Shown piece after piece: positions 19,615 to 29,589 of a stretch of 64,000 bases of DNA. This DNA comes from Spiribacter sp. 1M189 (GTDB lineage Bacteria; Pseudomonadota; Gammaproteobacteria; Nitrococcales; Nitrococcaceae). The translations under genes and the position numbers were made by a program. Within the stretch, counting starts at the first letter, position 1. Each line of letters opens with the position of its first letter. The DNA lies in assembly GCF_040838345.1 (NCBI RefSeq), contig NZ_JBAKFF010000001.1:1674001-1738000 (forward strand), written 5' to 3'. The notes beneath the pieces were generated by a model. That model was not told the origin of the DNA. It was given only the letters and a program-made list of their open reading frames with translations, and made no database searches.

Positions 19615-20292
19615 TTAAGACTCGAGGGCAAGAACGCGCCGCAGCCAGCGGCCGATATCGTCGATCTCTTCACGGCAGACCTGGTGCTCCATCGGATAGT
19701 CGTGCCAGTCGACCGGGTACCCGAGGGCCAGCAAGGTATCCCGCGAGGCGATGCCCAGCTGGTGGGAGAGGACCGGATCATGGTGACCGTGGGCGAGAAA
19801 GACCGGCGTATCGCGGTTGGCTGCCGCTCGAGCCTGTGACAGGTGATCCGATAGCGGCAGATAGGTTGACAGGCCCATGATCCCAGCCAGTCCCGAGGCG
19901 TAGCGCAGACCGGTATGCAACGCCAGGGCTCCACCCTGGGAAAAACCCGCCAGGACCAGACGCTCAGGCGGCACGCCTCGCCGACCCTCGCGGTCGATCA
20001 GCGACTCGATCCAGCTGGCGGCGCGGTCGAGGCCCCGCTCGTCGGCGGGCGTCCCGGCCGTCAGTCCGTAGATGTCGTACCAGGCCGGCATCGACAGACC
20101 GCCGTTCAGCGTAACCGGCTGCTCCGGAGCGTGCGGAAACACAAACCGCACTGCACTGTCCGCCGGCAGACCCAGCTCGGGGACGATCGGTTCGAAATCG
20201 TGCCCGCTGGCACCCAGTCCGTGCAGCCAGATCACGCTGTGGCGCGCCTCCGCAGGCCCCTGTTCCACCGTCTTGAGCAGCTCATCCACCAT
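19615..20292 (-). CDS. Carboxylesterase/phospholipase-type alpha/beta hydrolase
   Basis: 225-residue serine hydrolase of the carboxylesterase II/acyl-protein thioesterase-like family. HGLGASGHDF forms the oxyanion region, GFSQGG places the nucleophile at Ser118, and the C-terminal HGHHDPVL and DYPMEHQ segments supply Asp and His. I chose the ATG at 20292 (MVDELLKTVEQ) because GGGAGAGG precedes it; an upstream start would add 7 residues. It diverges from lptM across 90 bp. Substrate not deducible. Confidence 0.88.
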   Translation of the reverse strand: MVDELLKTVEQGPAEARHSVIWLHGLGASGHDFEPIVPELGLPADSAVRFVFPHAPEQPVTLNGGLSMPAWYDIYGLTAGTPADERGLDRAASWIESLIDREGRRGVPPERLVLAGFSQGGALALHTGLRYASGLAGIMGLSTYLPLSDHLSQARAAANRDTPVFLAHGHHDPVLSHQLGIASRDTLLALGYPVDWHDYPMEHQVCREEIDDIGRWLRRVLALES

Positions 20293-20342
20293 GTTCCTCT
20301 CCCTCGGCATCACGTCTATTCGGAATCGCAGGCTAGCGGCTT

Positions 20343-20348
20343 TATACT
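20343..20348 (+). promoter_or_regulatory. -10 element of the lptM-lysA operon promoter
   Basis: TATACT followed by ATCGCGCC, 34 nt before the lptM start. The -35 region (around 20320) is poor. Same -10 plus GC-rich discriminator pattern as argH, yibN, glyQ and atpI. Confidence 0.5.
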
Positions 20349-20382
20349 ATCGCGCCATTCAAAACGCCGAGCCTGCACCATC

Positions 20383-20502
20383 ATGCGCATCCTGCCCTGC
20401 CTGTTGCTCGTCCTGCTGATACTGCTGACCGGATGCGGCGTGAAAGGCGATCTTTATCTGCCCGAGACCGATTCCTCCGCTGCCTCGGAGGAGACGGCAT
20501 GA
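20383..20502 (+). CDS. lptM: Small lipoprotein LptM (YifL/LppL family)
   Basis: 39-residue lipoprotein: a short signal with leucine-rich core and lipobox LLTGC (lipidated Cys18), then GVKGDLYLP, the hallmark of this family. E. coli LptM binds the LptD/E lipopolysaccharide translocon and helps its oxidative maturation. The gene overlaps lysA by ATGA, and the same lptM-lysA-dapF order is found in Pseudomonas and E. coli. Easily missed because it is so short. Confidence 0.9.
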   Translation: MRILPCLLLVLLILLTGCGVKGDLYLPETDSSAASEETA

Positions 20503-21743
20503 GCCTGTCCCGTGACAACGGCACCCTCCGCGTTGAGGATTGCGAAGTCCCGGCGCTTGCCAAAGCGTTCGGCACGCCCCTGTATGTCTACTCCCGAGCA
20601 GCCATCGAGGCCGCCTGGCGCGCCTACGACGAGGCCTTCGCCGACCGCGAGCACCTGATCTGCTATGCGGTAAAGGCCAACGGGAGTCTCGCCATACTCC
20701 AGTTACTGGCGCGCCTTGGCAGCGGTTTTGACATCGTCTCCGGTGGCGAACTGGCCCGAGTGATGCAGGCCGGCGGCGACCCCGGGAAAGTCGTGTTCTC
20801 CGGCGTCGGGAAGACCGAGGCGGAGATCGCTCAGGCGCTGGATGTCGGCATCCTTGCCTTTAACGTGGAATCGGAAGCGGAACTCGAGCGCATCGCCGCG
20901 ATCGCCGTGCGAAAGGGGTTGGAGGCACCGGTATCACTGCGCGTCAATCCCGATGTCGATGCCCGTACACACCCCTATATCTCCACCGGGCTGAAGGAGA
21001 ACAAGTTCGGTATCGACATCCACCGCGCCGAGGCCATCTACCGCCAGGCGGCGGCAATGCCCGGCATCCGGGTGACCGGGCTCGATTTCCACATCGGATC
21101 GCAACTGACCGAACTGGGTCCCCTGGCGGACGCACTGTCGCGAAGCCTTTCGCTGATCGATCGGCTCGGCGAGGCCGGGATCAGCCTGGCGCACCTGGAT
21201 ATCGGAGGAGGCCTGGGCATCCGCTACGAAGACGAAGAGCCACCGACGCCCGCCGACCTTGCCGAGCGCCTCGCTCCCCTGCTCGCCGGCCGCTCGCAGC
21301 GCCTGCTCATGGAGCCCGGCCGGGCGCTCGTCGGCGAGGCCGGCCTGCTGCTGACCCGGGTGGAGTACCTCAAGCCCGGTCACCGGGATTTCGCGATTGT
21401 CGACGCCGCGATGACCGACCTGCTCCGCCCGGCGCTTTATGACGCCTGGCAGCGCATCGAGACGGCTGCCCCGGTGGATGCCGAGCCACGCCTCTACGAT
21501 ATCGTCGGACCGGTCTGCGAGAGTGCCGATACGCTGGGCAAAGCCCGCTCCCTGGCCCTCGCCCCCGGCGCGCTGCTGGCCATCCATGGCGCCGGCGCCT
21601 ACGGCTTTGTCATGGCCTCGCAATACAATGCGCGCCCGCGGCCGGCGGAGGTGCTGGTCGACGGGGACCAGGCCCATCTCATCCGCGAGCGTGAGCCGCT
21701 AGAGGCCCTGTGGCAGGGCGAGCGACTGCTGGAGACGCGATGA
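20499..21743 (+). CDS. lysA: Diaminopimelate decarboxylase
   Basis: PLP enzyme that decarboxylates meso-diaminopimelate to lysine, the final step of the pathway. 414 residues. K59 in YAVKANGS is the PLP lysine; HIGSQ, GGGLG and the EPGRALV segment are the fold-type III decarboxylase signatures; PVCESAD carries the active-site Cys. The ATG at 20499 overlaps the lptM stop; a longer in-frame start reads into lptM and is rejected. Coupled by ATGA to dapF downstream. Confidence 0.96.
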   Translation: MSLSRDNGTLRVEDCEVPALAKAFGTPLYVYSRAAIEAAWRAYDEAFADREHLICYAVKANGSLAILQLLARLGSGFDIVSGGELARVMQAGGDPGKVVFSGVGKTEAEIAQALDVGILAFNVESEAELERIAAIAVRKGLEAPVSLRVNPDVDARTHPYISTGLKENKFGIDIHRAEAIYRQAAAMPGIRVTGLDFHIGSQLTELGPLADALSRSLSLIDRLGEAGISLAHLDIGGGLGIRYEDEEPPTPADLAERLAPLLAGRSQRLLMEPGRALVGEAGLLLTRVEYLKPGHRDFAIVDAAMTDLLRPALYDAWQRIETAAPVDAEPRLYDIVGPVCESADTLGKARSLALAPGALLAIHGAGAYGFVMASQYNARPRPAEVLVDGDQAHLIREREPLEALWQGERLLETR

Positions 21744-22579
21744 GCCTGGCATTCACCAAGATGCAGGGCCTCGGTAACGACTTCGTCGTGCTCGATGGCA
21801 TCACCTGCGCGCTGGACATGACCCCGGAGCGCGTCCGGCGTATGGCCGATCGGCGCTACGGCATCGGTTGCGACCAGGTGCTGCTTGCCGAACCCGCTCA
21901 TGCCCCCGAAGCCGATTTTCGCTATCGGATCTGGAACGCCGATGGTGCCGAGGTCGAACACTGCGGCAACGGGGTACGCTGCATGGCCCGCTTCCTCAGG
22001 GATCAGGGTCTGTCCGCATCCGACCGGATGACGCTGGAGACAATGAATGGACTGACCCACGTCGAGCTGATGACGGACGACAGGGTGCGTGTGGATATGG
22101 GGCCACCCGTGCTGACACCCTCGGATATCCCGTTTCTGGCGACAACCCAACGGCCGCTTTACTCACTCAGCGTCGGGCATCAGCAGCTGGAGGTCGCGGC
22201 TGTATCCATGGGAAACCCCCATCTGGTGTTACGGGTAGACGACGCGGACACGGCCCCCGTTGCGCGACTTGGCCCGCGACTGGAGGGTCACCCCGACTTC
22301 CCCAACCGGGTCAATGCCGGCTTCCTGCAGGTACTCGGCCGCGACCACGCCAGGCTTCGCGTCTACGAACGCGGTGTTGGCGAAACCCTGGCCTGCGGCA
22401 CGGGCGCCTGTGCCGCCGTGGTCGCCGGTGTTCTCAATGACTGGTTCGATGCCCGGGTCACGGTGGATCTGCCCGGCGGCAGGCTGGTGATACACTGGGC
22501 CGGGACAGGGGAACCGGTGTGGATGACCGGCCCGGCGGTACCCGTATTCGAGGGCATAATGGCGGCGGGGGCGGAATGA
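21740..22579 (+). CDS. dapF: Diaminopimelate epimerase
   Basis: Interconverts LL- and meso-diaminopimelate for peptidoglycan and lysine synthesis, without cofactor. 279 residues. The two catalytic cysteines are visible: C75 in EHCGNGVRC and the second in LACGTGACA. The N-terminus FTKMQGLGNDF is diagnostic. Start ATG overlaps the lysA stop; the DUF484 gene start overlaps its own stop, both as ATGA. Confidence 0.97.
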   Translation: MSLAFTKMQGLGNDFVVLDGITCALDMTPERVRRMADRRYGIGCDQVLLAEPAHAPEADFRYRIWNADGAEVEHCGNGVRCMARFLRDQGLSASDRMTLETMNGLTHVELMTDDRVRVDMGPPVLTPSDIPFLATTQRPLYSLSVGHQQLEVAAVSMGNPHLVLRVDDADTAPVARLGPRLEGHPDFPNRVNAGFLQVLGRDHARLRVYERGVGETLACGTGACAAVVAGVLNDWFDARVTVDLPGGRLVIHWAGTGEPVWMTGPAVPVFEGIMAAGAE

Positions 22580-23283
22580 GCAGGCAGACAACGGAATCGG
22601 CGGATACCGCCAGCGAACTCGACGAGCGGCAGGTCCTCGATTTCCTGCGCGAACACCCCGATCTGCTGCGTCGCCACCGGGACATCCTGGTGGAGCTGGA
22701 CATCCCCCACGAGAGCGGTGGCGCGGTCTCCCTGATCGAATACCAGGTGTCCATCCTGCGCGAAGAGGCCCGGGAGCTCTCCCAGCGGCTCGATCAACTG
22801 CTCTACATTGCCCGTGACAATGACCGGCTCGCCGAGCAGCTGCATCGTTTCACCCTCGAGCTGCTGGCCGCGGAAGACCTCGAGAGCGTCCTGGTGGCAT
22901 TGCGGGATGGCCTGCGACAGGACTTCCGCGCAGATGTCGTACAGGTCCTGCTGATCGGCGATGGCCTGCCCGGTGGCGGGGTTCCCGTGCTTGCCACCGA
23001 CGACGCCGAAGCCGTGCAACTCGAAGAGCATTTCCCCGGTACCACACCGGTGCTGGGCAGCCTCGATGCCGAGCGTCTGGCGCTGATCTTCGGCGATCAG
23101 GCCGAGACATTGGCCTCGGCCGCCGTCATTCCGATGGACGAGACGCCCCTGCGGGGCTTTATCGCCATCGGCAGCCGCGACCCGGATCGCTACCACGACG
23201 AACAGGGAACGGTTTTCCTCGGCCAGCTCGGGTCCCTGGTGGCTCGGGTCCTGCGCCGTTCCCTGAACGGGGAGCCCGGTTGA
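22576..23283 (+). CDS. DUF484 family protein
   Basis: 235 residues. The N-terminal helical part (VLDFLREHPDLLRRHRDILVEL) and the GAF-like C-terminal part define the DUF484 family, which sits between dapF and xerC across gammaproteobacteria. No biochemical function is established. Start ATG overlaps dapF by ATGA, and its stop overlaps the TTG start of xerC, so all genes of this block appear to be co-translated. Confidence 0.9.
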   Translation: MSRQTTESADTASELDERQVLDFLREHPDLLRRHRDILVELDIPHESGGAVSLIEYQVSILREEARELSQRLDQLLYIARDNDRLAEQLHRFTLELLAAEDLESVLVALRDGLRQDFRADVVQVLLIGDGLPGGGVPVLATDDAEAVQLEEHFPGTTPVLGSLDAERLALIFGDQAETLASAAVIPMDETPLRGFIAIGSRDPDRYHDEQGTVFLGQLGSLVARVLRRSLNGEPG

Positions 23284-24203
23284 CTCCGGCCGGACTGCAG
23301 CCCGCCCTCGATACCTATCTCGCCCACCTGCGGGATGAACGCCGACTCTCGGCTCTGACCTGCCGACATTACCGCCGCGATCTTGAGGCCTTTGGCGATT
23401 TTCTGACCGATACGGATATCCCCGATTGGCGGGCCGTAAGCAGCGCTCATGTCCGGGCGTGGATCAGCGCCGGTCACCGCCGTGGACTCTCCCCACGCTC
23501 GCTGCAGAGGCAGCTCTCGGCAGTGCGCGGCTTCTATCGCTACCTGCAACGGGAGGGGCTGGCGCAGAGCGACCCCAGCGCGGACATCCGGGCACCCCGC
23601 GAGCGTCGGAGTCTGCCCAGGACACTGGATGTCGATGCCATCACTCATCTGCTCGACGCGCCGGACGCACCAATGCCGCGGAACGATCCGCTCGTGGAGC
23701 GCGATCATGCCATTTTCGAGCTTATCTACGGCTCCGGCCTGCGCCTCGCCGAAGTCGCCGCCCTCGACATCAGCGACGCCGCGGGTCAGCCCCGCGAGCT
23801 AAGGGTCCTCGGCAAGGGCGCCCGAACGCGTATCGTTCCGGTGGGCCGCAAGGCCCGGGAGGCGCTGGCGCGCTGGCTGGCCGTGCGGGACGAGCTGGCC
23901 GTGTCCGGCGAATCGGCACTGTTCGTCAGCCGCCGGGGTGGTCGTCTCTCCCATCGCGCCATTCAGACGCGTCTCGCCGAACTCGCCCGTGCCCAAGGGA
24001 TGGATCAGCCGGTTCACCCGCACATGCTCCGGCACGCTTTTGCAACCCACCTGCTGGAATCCAGTGGTGATCTGCGCGCGGTGCAGGAACTCCTGGGCCA
24101 CGCGGATATCGGTACCACACAGATCTACACCCATCTCGATTTCCAGCATCTGGCCGAGGTCTACGACCGGGCTCACCCGCGGGCGCGACGCCAACGGAAA
24201 TAG
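23280..24203 (+). CDS. xerC: Tyrosine recombinase XerC
   Basis: Site-specific recombinase that, with XerD, resolves chromosome dimers at dif. 307 residues with the catalytic set R155, K179, H248, R251, H274 and Y283 all present ([38 protein letters not shown]). The start is TTG overlapping the DUF484 stop (TTGA). XerC rather than XerD is assigned from the dapF-DUF484-xerC context. Last gene of the lptM operon; a 71-bp gap follows. Confidence 0.93.
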   Translation: MTPAGLQPALDTYLAHLRDERRLSALTCRHYRRDLEAFGDFLTDTDIPDWRAVSSAHVRAWISAGHRRGLSPRSLQRQLSAVRGFYRYLQREGLAQSDPSADIRAPRERRSLPRTLDVDAITHLLDAPDAPMPRNDPLVERDHAIFELIYGSGLRLAEVAALDISDAAGQPRELRVLGKGARTRIVPVGRKAREALARWLAVRDELAVSGESALFVSRRGGRLSHRAIQTRLAELARAQGMDQPVHPHMLRHAFATHLLESSGDLRAVQELLGHADIGTTQIYTHLDFQHLAEVYDRAHPRARRQRK

Positions 24204-24274
24204 CCCGGATACAGCGCGGCTGCGTTACCATAGGGAGCTCTGAATGCCTCTACAGCAACGCCCGGAGAACCGTC

Positions 24275-24823
24275 TTGCAGCAGTTTGATGGCACCACCAT
24301 TCTCGCCGTGCGCCGCAATGGCCAGACCGCCGTCGGTGGCGACGGCCAGGTGACGCTGGGTGACACCGTTATGAAGGGCAATGCACGCAAGGTGCGTCGA
24401 CTCTTCCACGATCGAGTCCTCGCCGGATTCGCCGGCGGCACCGCCGATGCCTTCACGCTCTTCGAGCGCTTCGAGGGCCAGCTCGAGCGCTACCGGGGTC
24501 AGCTCACCCGTGCTGCGGTGGAAATGGCCAAGGACTGGCGCTCGGATCGCGCCCTGCGGCGCCTCGAGGCACTGATGATGGTGGCCGATCGGGAGAGTCT
24601 GCTGATGATCTCGGGTAATGGCGACGTCGTTGAGCCAGAACGCGATCTGATGGCGATCGGCTCCGGGTCCGGGTTCGCCCAGGCGGCAGCCCAGGCGCTG
24701 ATGGCCGAGACGGATCTGGACGCGGCGACTATTGTCGAACGGGCGCTCGGCATTGCCGCTGACATCTGCATCTACACGAACCACAACCTGACCATTGAAA
24801 CCCTCGGCGACGGGACAGCCTGA
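24275..24823 (+). CDS. hslV: ATP-dependent protease peptidase subunit HslV (ClpQ)
   Basis: Proteolytic subunit of the HslUV protease, an N-terminal threonine hydrolase. 182 residues; [12 protein letters not shown] and [15 protein letters not shown] are diagnostic. The only reasonable start is a TTG at 24275, preceded by CGGAG. It gives a six-residue leader (MQQFDG) before the first Thr, so maturation should need removal of more than the initiator Met. The stop overlaps hslU as TGATG. No clear heat-shock sigma-32 promoter was found in the 71 bp upstream. Confidence 0.94.
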   Translation: MQQFDGTTILAVRRNGQTAVGGDGQVTLGDTVMKGNARKVRRLFHDRVLAGFAGGTADAFTLFERFEGQLERYRGQLTRAAVEMAKDWRSDRALRRLEALMMVADRESLLMISGNGDVVEPERDLMAIGSGSGFAQAAAQALMAETDLDAATIVERALGIAADICIYTNHNLTIETLGDGTA

Positions 24824-26145
24824 TGAGCGAAATGACACCCCGCGAAATCGTCCAGGAGCTGGATAATCACATCGTCGGCCAGGGCGACGCCAAGCGCGCC
24901 GTCGCCAATGCGCTGCGCAACCGCTGGCGGCGACTGCAGGTGGATGCCGGACTGCGGCCCGAGATCACCCCCAAGAACATCCTGATGATCGGCCCCACCG
25001 GCGTTGGCAAGACCGAGATCGCGCGGCGCCTGGCACGGCTGGCCAACGCACCGTTCATCAAGATCGAGGCCACCAAGTTCACCGAGGTAGGCTATGTCGG
25101 CCGCGACGTGGAATCAGTCATTCGCGATCTCACCGACAACGCCGTGAAGATGGTCCGGGAGCAGGAAATGGACCGGCAGGCGAACCGGGCAGAAGATGCC
25201 GCGGAAGATCGCATTCTCGACGCGCTCCTGCCCCAGGCACGCGGCGGCGAGGCGGACGAAAGCCTGGACAGTACCCGCCAGAAGATGCGCAAGAAGCTGC
25301 GCGAGGGCGAGCTGGACGACCGCGAGATCGAAATCGATGTCCGCGGGCAGCAACCGGGCATGGACATCATGGCGCCGCCGGGAATGGAACAGCTCACCAG
25401 TCAGCTCCAGGGCATGTTCCAGAACCTCGGCAACCAGCGCAGCGAGCGCCAGCGCATGCGTATTGCCGATGCCTGGCGCGTGTTGCGCGATGAAGAGGCC
25501 GCCCGGCTGGTCAACGAGGAAGAAATCAAGCAGAAAGCGATCGACGCCGTGGAGCAGAGCGGAATCGTCTTCATCGATGAGATCGACAAGGTCGCGCGTC
25601 GTAGCGAACAGGGCAGCGGCGGCGATATCTCCCGCGAGGGCGTCCAGCGCGACCTGCTACCCCTGGTTGAAGGCAGCACGGTCTCGACGCGGCATGGCAT
25701 GGTCAATACCGACCATATCCTGTTCATCGCCTCCGGGGCATTCCATGTCTCGAAGCCTTCCGACCTGATCCCTGAGCTGCAGGGGCGTCTGCCCATCCGC
25801 GTGGAGCTCAACTCCCTCGCGGTGGAGGATTTCGTGTGCATCCTCACCGAACCGGATGCTTCCCTCGTCCGGCAGTATCAGGCGCTCCTCGCCACCGAAG
25901 GGGTGGAACTCGTCTTTACGGCGGAGGGCGTTGATCGGATCGCCCGCGTGGCCTGGGAGGTCAACGAGCGCACCGAGAACATTGGGGCGCGAAGGCTGCA
26001 CACCGTTATGGAACGACTGCTGGAGGCGATCTCCTACGGCGCACCCGACCAGAGCGGCCAGGCGATCACCATCGACGCCGACTACGTGGATGCGCAACTC
26101 GCAGACCTGGCCGGTGATGAAGATCTCAGCCGCTACATCCTCTGA
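24823..26145 (+). CDS. hslU: ATP-dependent protease ATPase subunit HslU (ClpY)
   Basis: AAA+ unfoldase that feeds substrates to HslV. 440 residues. Walker A is GPTGVGKT (residues 57-64); Walker B lies in [12 protein letters not shown]; the inserted I-domain spans about 110-230. The C-terminus SRYIL is the conserved tail that docks into HslV and activates it. Starts within the hslV stop (TGATG). Confidence 0.97.
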   Translation: MSEMTPREIVQELDNHIVGQGDAKRAVANALRNRWRRLQVDAGLRPEITPKNILMIGPTGVGKTEIARRLARLANAPFIKIEATKFTEVGYVGRDVESVIRDLTDNAVKMVREQEMDRQANRAEDAAEDRILDALLPQARGGEADESLDSTRQKMRKKLREGELDDREIEIDVRGQQPGMDIMAPPGMEQLTSQLQGMFQNLGNQRSERQRMRIADAWRVLRDEEAARLVNEEEIKQKAIDAVEQSGIVFIDEIDKVARRSEQGSGGDISREGVQRDLLPLVEGSTVSTRHGMVNTDHILFIASGAFHVSKPSDLIPELQGRLPIRVELNSLAVEDFVCILTEPDASLVRQYQALLATEGVELVFTAEGVDRIARVAWEVNERTENIGARRLHTVMERLLEAISYGAPDQSGQAITIDADYVDAQLADLAGDEDLSRYIL

Positions 26146-26152
26146 GGTCGAC

Positions 26153-26545
26153 ATGAAACGCCCCGCACGCCGCGAAACCGGCCACACGCCCACGGATATC
26201 CGACTCCACCGCCGCTCTCGGATGCTGGAGGTCCGCTTCGACAACGGCCGGCGGTTCGAGCTGGGCGCGGAATATCTCCGGGTCTACTCGCCGTCCGCCG
26301 AAGTACGCGGCCATGGCCCGGGGCAGGCCATCCTGCAGGTCGGCAAAGAGTCGGTGGGTATCGTCGGGATTGAGCCCGTCGGTCAGTATGCGCTGCGGAT
26401 CGACTTTGATGACGGTCACAATACCGGCCTTTACTCATGGGATCTGCTCTACGATCTGGGCGAGAATCAGACGACCTACTGGCAGGACTATCTGGATGCC
26501 CTGGCCGATGCCGGCCACCAGCGCAACGGGGGTGAGGGCGCATGA
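26153..26545 (+). CDS. DUF971 (gamma-butyrobetaine hydroxylase-like N-terminal domain) protein
   Basis: 130-residue single-domain protein of the DUF971 family: TDIRLHRRSRMLEVRFDNG, AEYLRVYSPSAEVRGHG and YSWDLLYDLG match the small domain found at the N-terminus of gamma-butyrobetaine hydroxylases, and alone next to hslU and ubiE in many gammaproteobacteria. Function unknown; other members are linked to Fe-S or metal handling. ATG at 26153 with GAGGTCG upstream; overlaps ubiE by ATGA. Confidence 0.85.
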   Translation: MKRPARRETGHTPTDIRLHRRSRMLEVRFDNGRRFELGAEYLRVYSPSAEVRGHGPGQAILQVGKESVGIVGIEPVGQYALRIDFDDGHNTGLYSWDLLYDLGENQTTYWQDYLDALADAGHQRNGGEGA

Positions 26546-27306
26546 CCACAGTGGATCGCCAGAACGGCGAAGAGACCGACTTTGGCTTCCAGCGCGTACC
26601 GGTGGAAGAGAAGGCGCGCCGCGTCGGTGAGGTATTCAGCTCGGTGGCAGGGCGTTACGACCTGATGAACGACCTGATGTCGGCGGGCCTGCACCGGTTC
26701 TGGAAAAGCCAGGCGCTGCGGCTGATCGATGCCCGGCCGGGGCAGCAGGTGCTGGATTTGGCGGCTGGCACGGGCGATCTCAGCCAGGGGATGGCCAGGC
26801 AGGTCGGCCGCGAGGGCCGGGTGATCGTCTCCGACATCAACCAGGCCATGCTCGAGACCGGGCGCGACCGGCTGATCGATGAGGGCTATACCGGCAACCT
26901 CGATTACGTCATCGCCAATGCCGAACAGCTGCCCTTCCTGCCCCGCCAGTTCGATCGCATCAGCATCGGCTTCGGGCTGCGCAACGTCACCTGGATTCCG
27001 CGGGCCCTGCGGGCCATGCGCGAGGCACTCCGGCCGGGCGGAAGGCTGGTGATCCTCGAGTTCTCCTCGCTTTACCTCACCGCCCTTCAGCCGCTCTATG
27101 ACCTCTACTCCTTCCGAATGCTCCCCCTGATGGGGAAACTGGTGGCGAATGATGCGGATAGCTACCGTTATCTCGCCGAATCCATCCGTCTCCACCCCGA
27201 CCAGGAGACGCTGAAGACGATGATGGAGGAAGCCGGCTTCGAGGACGTCGACTACATCAACCTGAGCGGGGGGCTGGTTGCCCTCCACCACGGCCATGTC
27301 TACTGA
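26542..27306 (+). CDS. ubiE: Ubiquinone/menaquinone biosynthesis C-methyltransferase UbiE
   Basis: SAM-dependent C-methylation in ubiquinone synthesis. 254 residues. FGFQRVPVEEKARRVGEVF and SVAGRYDLMNDLMS at the N-terminus, the SAM motif VLDLAAGTGDLS, and the NVTWIPRALRAMREALRPGG segment are diagnostic. Overlaps DUF971 by ATGA and ubiJ by 11 nt. Confidence 0.97.
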   Translation: MTTVDRQNGEETDFGFQRVPVEEKARRVGEVFSSVAGRYDLMNDLMSAGLHRFWKSQALRLIDARPGQQVLDLAAGTGDLSQGMARQVGREGRVIVSDINQAMLETGRDRLIDEGYTGNLDYVIANAEQLPFLPRQFDRISIGFGLRNVTWIPRALRAMREALRPGGRLVILEFSSLYLTALQPLYDLYSFRMLPLMGKLVANDADSYRYLAESIRLHPDQETLKTMMEEAGFEDVDYINLSGGLVALHHGHVY

Positions 27307-27907
27307 TTGGCTTCCCCTCGGGCTGATCGAGCAGGGCATCAACCGGATCCTGCAGCTGGACCCGGAGAGCACGCACCGGCTCGCACCGCTGGACGGCCGG
27401 GAGCTCGGCCTCAGGCTGACCGATCCGGCGCTGAGTCTGCGCGTGGCCTTCGAGGCTGAGGGCATGACCCTGATCAGCGACGACACCGATATGAGCGACT
27501 GCGATGCGCTGCTCGAGGCCTCACTGACCGGACTCACCGGTCTTATCCTGTCACGCGGGCGGCGCAGCCGTGATGTCGCTTTCCGAGGCGATATCGGCAC
27601 CATCCAGGAGGTCCGCACCCTGTTCAGCGACCTTGATGTCGATCTCGAGGCGCAAATGGCCCGGCTGGTCGGTGAAGCCTCCGCTGCGCGGGTCACCGCC
27701 GGCCTGCGTGATGGGAGCGAATGGGGCCGGCGCAGCCTGGACACCCTGCTGCGCAATGCCGGCGAGCTTGCCACCGAGGAGCGACGCTGGCTGCCGGTGG
27801 CCCTGGAGGTGCGACATTTCCTGGCGGATGTCGATGTCGTTCGCGAGGATGTGGACCGCCTCGAGGCACGCATTCGGCGGCTGGAACGCCGCGGGGGGAG
27901 AGGATGA
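27296..27907 (+). CDS. ubiJ: Ubiquinone biosynthesis accessory factor UbiJ (SCP2 domain)
   Basis: 203-residue protein with an N-terminal sterol-carrier-protein-2 domain (about 10-115) and a C-terminal helical region ending in a coiled coil ([18 protein letters not shown]). E. coli UbiJ (formerly YigP) binds lipid intermediates in the soluble Ubi complex. Order ubiE-ubiJ-ubiB is conserved. Start ATG at 27296 lies inside ubiE; the stop overlaps ubiB as ATGA. Confidence 0.92.
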   Translation: MSTDWLPLGLIEQGINRILQLDPESTHRLAPLDGRELGLRLTDPALSLRVAFEAEGMTLISDDTDMSDCDALLEASLTGLTGLILSRGRRSRDVAFRGDIGTIQEVRTLFSDLDVDLEAQMARLVGEASAARVTAGLRDGSEWGRRSLDTLLRNAGELATEERRWLPVALEVRHFLADVDVVREDVDRLEARIRRLERRGGRG

Positions 27908-29571
27908 TCCCGCGGCCCCGGTTGATTCTGCGCCTGGCCCAGATCAATGTGGTGCTGCTGCGCCATGGGCTGGACGAGGTGCTTTTCGCGACTCGGTGGT
28001 TCCGGCCATTCAGATTCCTGCGCCTGTTCATGCCATGGGCCTGGTTCCGGCGGCGACAGCAGCCGCGTGGTGAACGCATCCGCCTCGCGCTCGAGGATCT
28101 GGGCCCGATCTTCGTCAAATTCGGGCAGATCATCTCCACCCGGCGCGATCTGCTGCCGCCGGACATCGCAGCCGAGCTGGCTCGGCTGCAGGACAATGTC
28201 CCTCCGTTTCCCGGGAACCAGGCCCGCGGCATCGTCGAGGCGGAGTATCAGCAACCCATCGATGCCTGGTTCGCCCATTTCGACACCGAACCCATGGCGT
28301 CGGCCTCGATCGCCCAGGTCCACGCAGCGCGTCTGCACGACGGGCGTGATGTCGTGGTCAAGGTGGTCCGGCCGGGCATCGAGCGGGCCATCGCCCGGGA
28401 TCTCGGCGTCCTCTACCTCTTTGCCCGTCTGGCCCAACGCTACTGGAGCGAAGGCTACCGCCTGCGGCCGGTGGAGGTCGTGCGCGAGTTCGACACCACC
28501 CTGCACGACGAGCTGGATCTGATGCGCGAGGCGGCCAACGCCTCCCAACTCAAGCGCAATTTCCAGGACTCGCCCCTGCTGTACGTTCCCGAGGTTTACT
28601 GGCCGGGCACGCGTCAGCGCGTCATGGTCATGGAGCGCATCCATGGCCTGCAGATCAGCGACATCGAAGGCCTGAAGAACGCGGGCGTCGACATGAAGGC
28701 GCTCGCCGAACGGGGCACGGAGATCTTCTTCACGCAGGTCTTTCGCGACAGCTTCTTCCACGCCGACATGCACCCGGGCAACATCTTCGTCGATGTCAGT
28801 GACCCGGCCGATCCGCGCTATGTCGCCGTGGACTTCGGCATCATGGGTTCACTCAGCCCCGTCGATCACCGCTATCTCGCCGATAACTTCCTTGCATTCT
28901 TCAATCGTGACTACCGCCGCGTCGCCGAACTCCACGTGGAATCCGGCTGGGTGCCGCCGGATACCCGGGTGGATGAGTTCGAGGCGGCCATGCGCACGGT
29001 CTGCGAACCGATTTTCGAGCGACCCCTGGGCGAGATTTCTCTGGGCGCACTGCTGATGCGCCTTTTCCAGACCGGCCGCCGCTTCAACATGGAAATCCAG
29101 CCCCAGCTGGTGCTGCTGCAGAAAACCCTGCTCGCCATCGAGGGGCTCGGCCGGCAGCTTTACCCCGAACTCGATCTCTGGGATACCGGAAAGCCCTACC
29201 TCGAGCGCTGGATGCGCGAGCAGGTGGGCGCCCAGGCCGTGCTCAAACACCTCCGCCGCGAACTCCCGCACCTCGCAGAGACACTGCCAGCGTTGCCACG
29301 GCGAGTGGACGAGGCCCTGGGTGAAGTCACCCGGACCCGGGAGCAGATCGACCGCCAGCAGGATCAGCTCAGAGCGTTACGCGAAGAGGTCCGTCAGAAC
29401 GGCCGCCGTGGCTTTGCCACCGGTGTGGGTGCCGCTCTGGTGATCTCGGCATTCATCGTCGCCGGGCTCGACGGGCGCAGCCCGATGATGCTCGGCGACG
29501 CACCGCTTGTCAGCTGGGTGGTGGGAAGCCTCGGCGCGCTCATCTGGATAGCCGCCTGGCCACGCAACTAG
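27904..29571 (+). CDS. ubiB: Ubiquinone biosynthesis regulatory kinase-like protein UbiB
   Basis: Atypical protein-kinase-like ATPase (ABC1/ADCK3 family) needed for ubiquinone synthesis. 555 residues from the ATG at 27904 ([15 protein letters not shown]). The KxGQ-type motif [16 protein letters not shown], the alanine-rich loop region [12 protein letters not shown] and the [12 protein letters not shown] catalytic segment are visible. Two hydrophobic segments at the C-terminus anchor it in the inner membrane. A longer start upstream is out of line with homologues. Converges on ctpA, 18 nt apart, with no terminator seen. Confidence 0.95.
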   Translation: MIPRPRLILRLAQINVVLLRHGLDEVLFATRWFRPFRFLRLFMPWAWFRRRQQPRGERIRLALEDLGPIFVKFGQIISTRRDLLPPDIAAELARLQDNVPPFPGNQARGIVEAEYQQPIDAWFAHFDTEPMASASIAQVHAARLHDGRDVVVKVVRPGIERAIARDLGVLYLFARLAQRYWSEGYRLRPVEVVREFDTTLHDELDLMREAANASQLKRNFQDSPLLYVPEVYWPGTRQRVMVMERIHGLQISDIEGLKNAGVDMKALAERGTEIFFTQVFRDSFFHADMHPGNIFVDVSDPADPRYVAVDFGIMGSLSPVDHRYLADNFLAFFNRDYRRVAELHVESGWVPPDTRVDEFEAAMRTVCEPIFERPLGEISLGALLMRLFQTGRRFNMEIQPQLVLLQKTLLAIEGLGRQLYPELDLWDTGKPYLERWMREQVGAQAVLKHLRRELPHLAETLPALPRRVDEALGEVTRTREQIDRQQDQLRALREEVRQNGRRGFATGVGAALVISAFIVAGLDGRSPMMLGDAPLVSWVVGSLGALIWIAAWPRN

Positions 29572-29589
29572 CCATACCCACCCGCCGGT

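Noticed and set aside
24204-24274. Sigma-32 heat-shock promoter before hslV
   Set aside because: Expected from other bacteria, but no CTTGAA...CCCCAT-like pair was found in the gap.
26488-28773. 761-codon open frame on the minus strand opposite ubiE, ubiJ and ubiB
   Set aside because: It is antisense to three well-recognised, tightly coupled genes. Long antisense frames are expected in high-GC coding DNA and the translation resembles no family I recognise.
28921-28960. CCACGTGGA core in ubiB resembling parS
   Set aside because: The outer bases do not match (ACTCCACGTGGAATC); only the inner core is palindromic, so it is likely chance in coding sequence.
29572-29589. Terminator between convergent ubiB and ctpA
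   Set aside because: The 18-bp gap shows no stem with a T-tract. The same holds for the gaps at argH/carboxylesterase, gpsA/trmL and plsC/gyrB.
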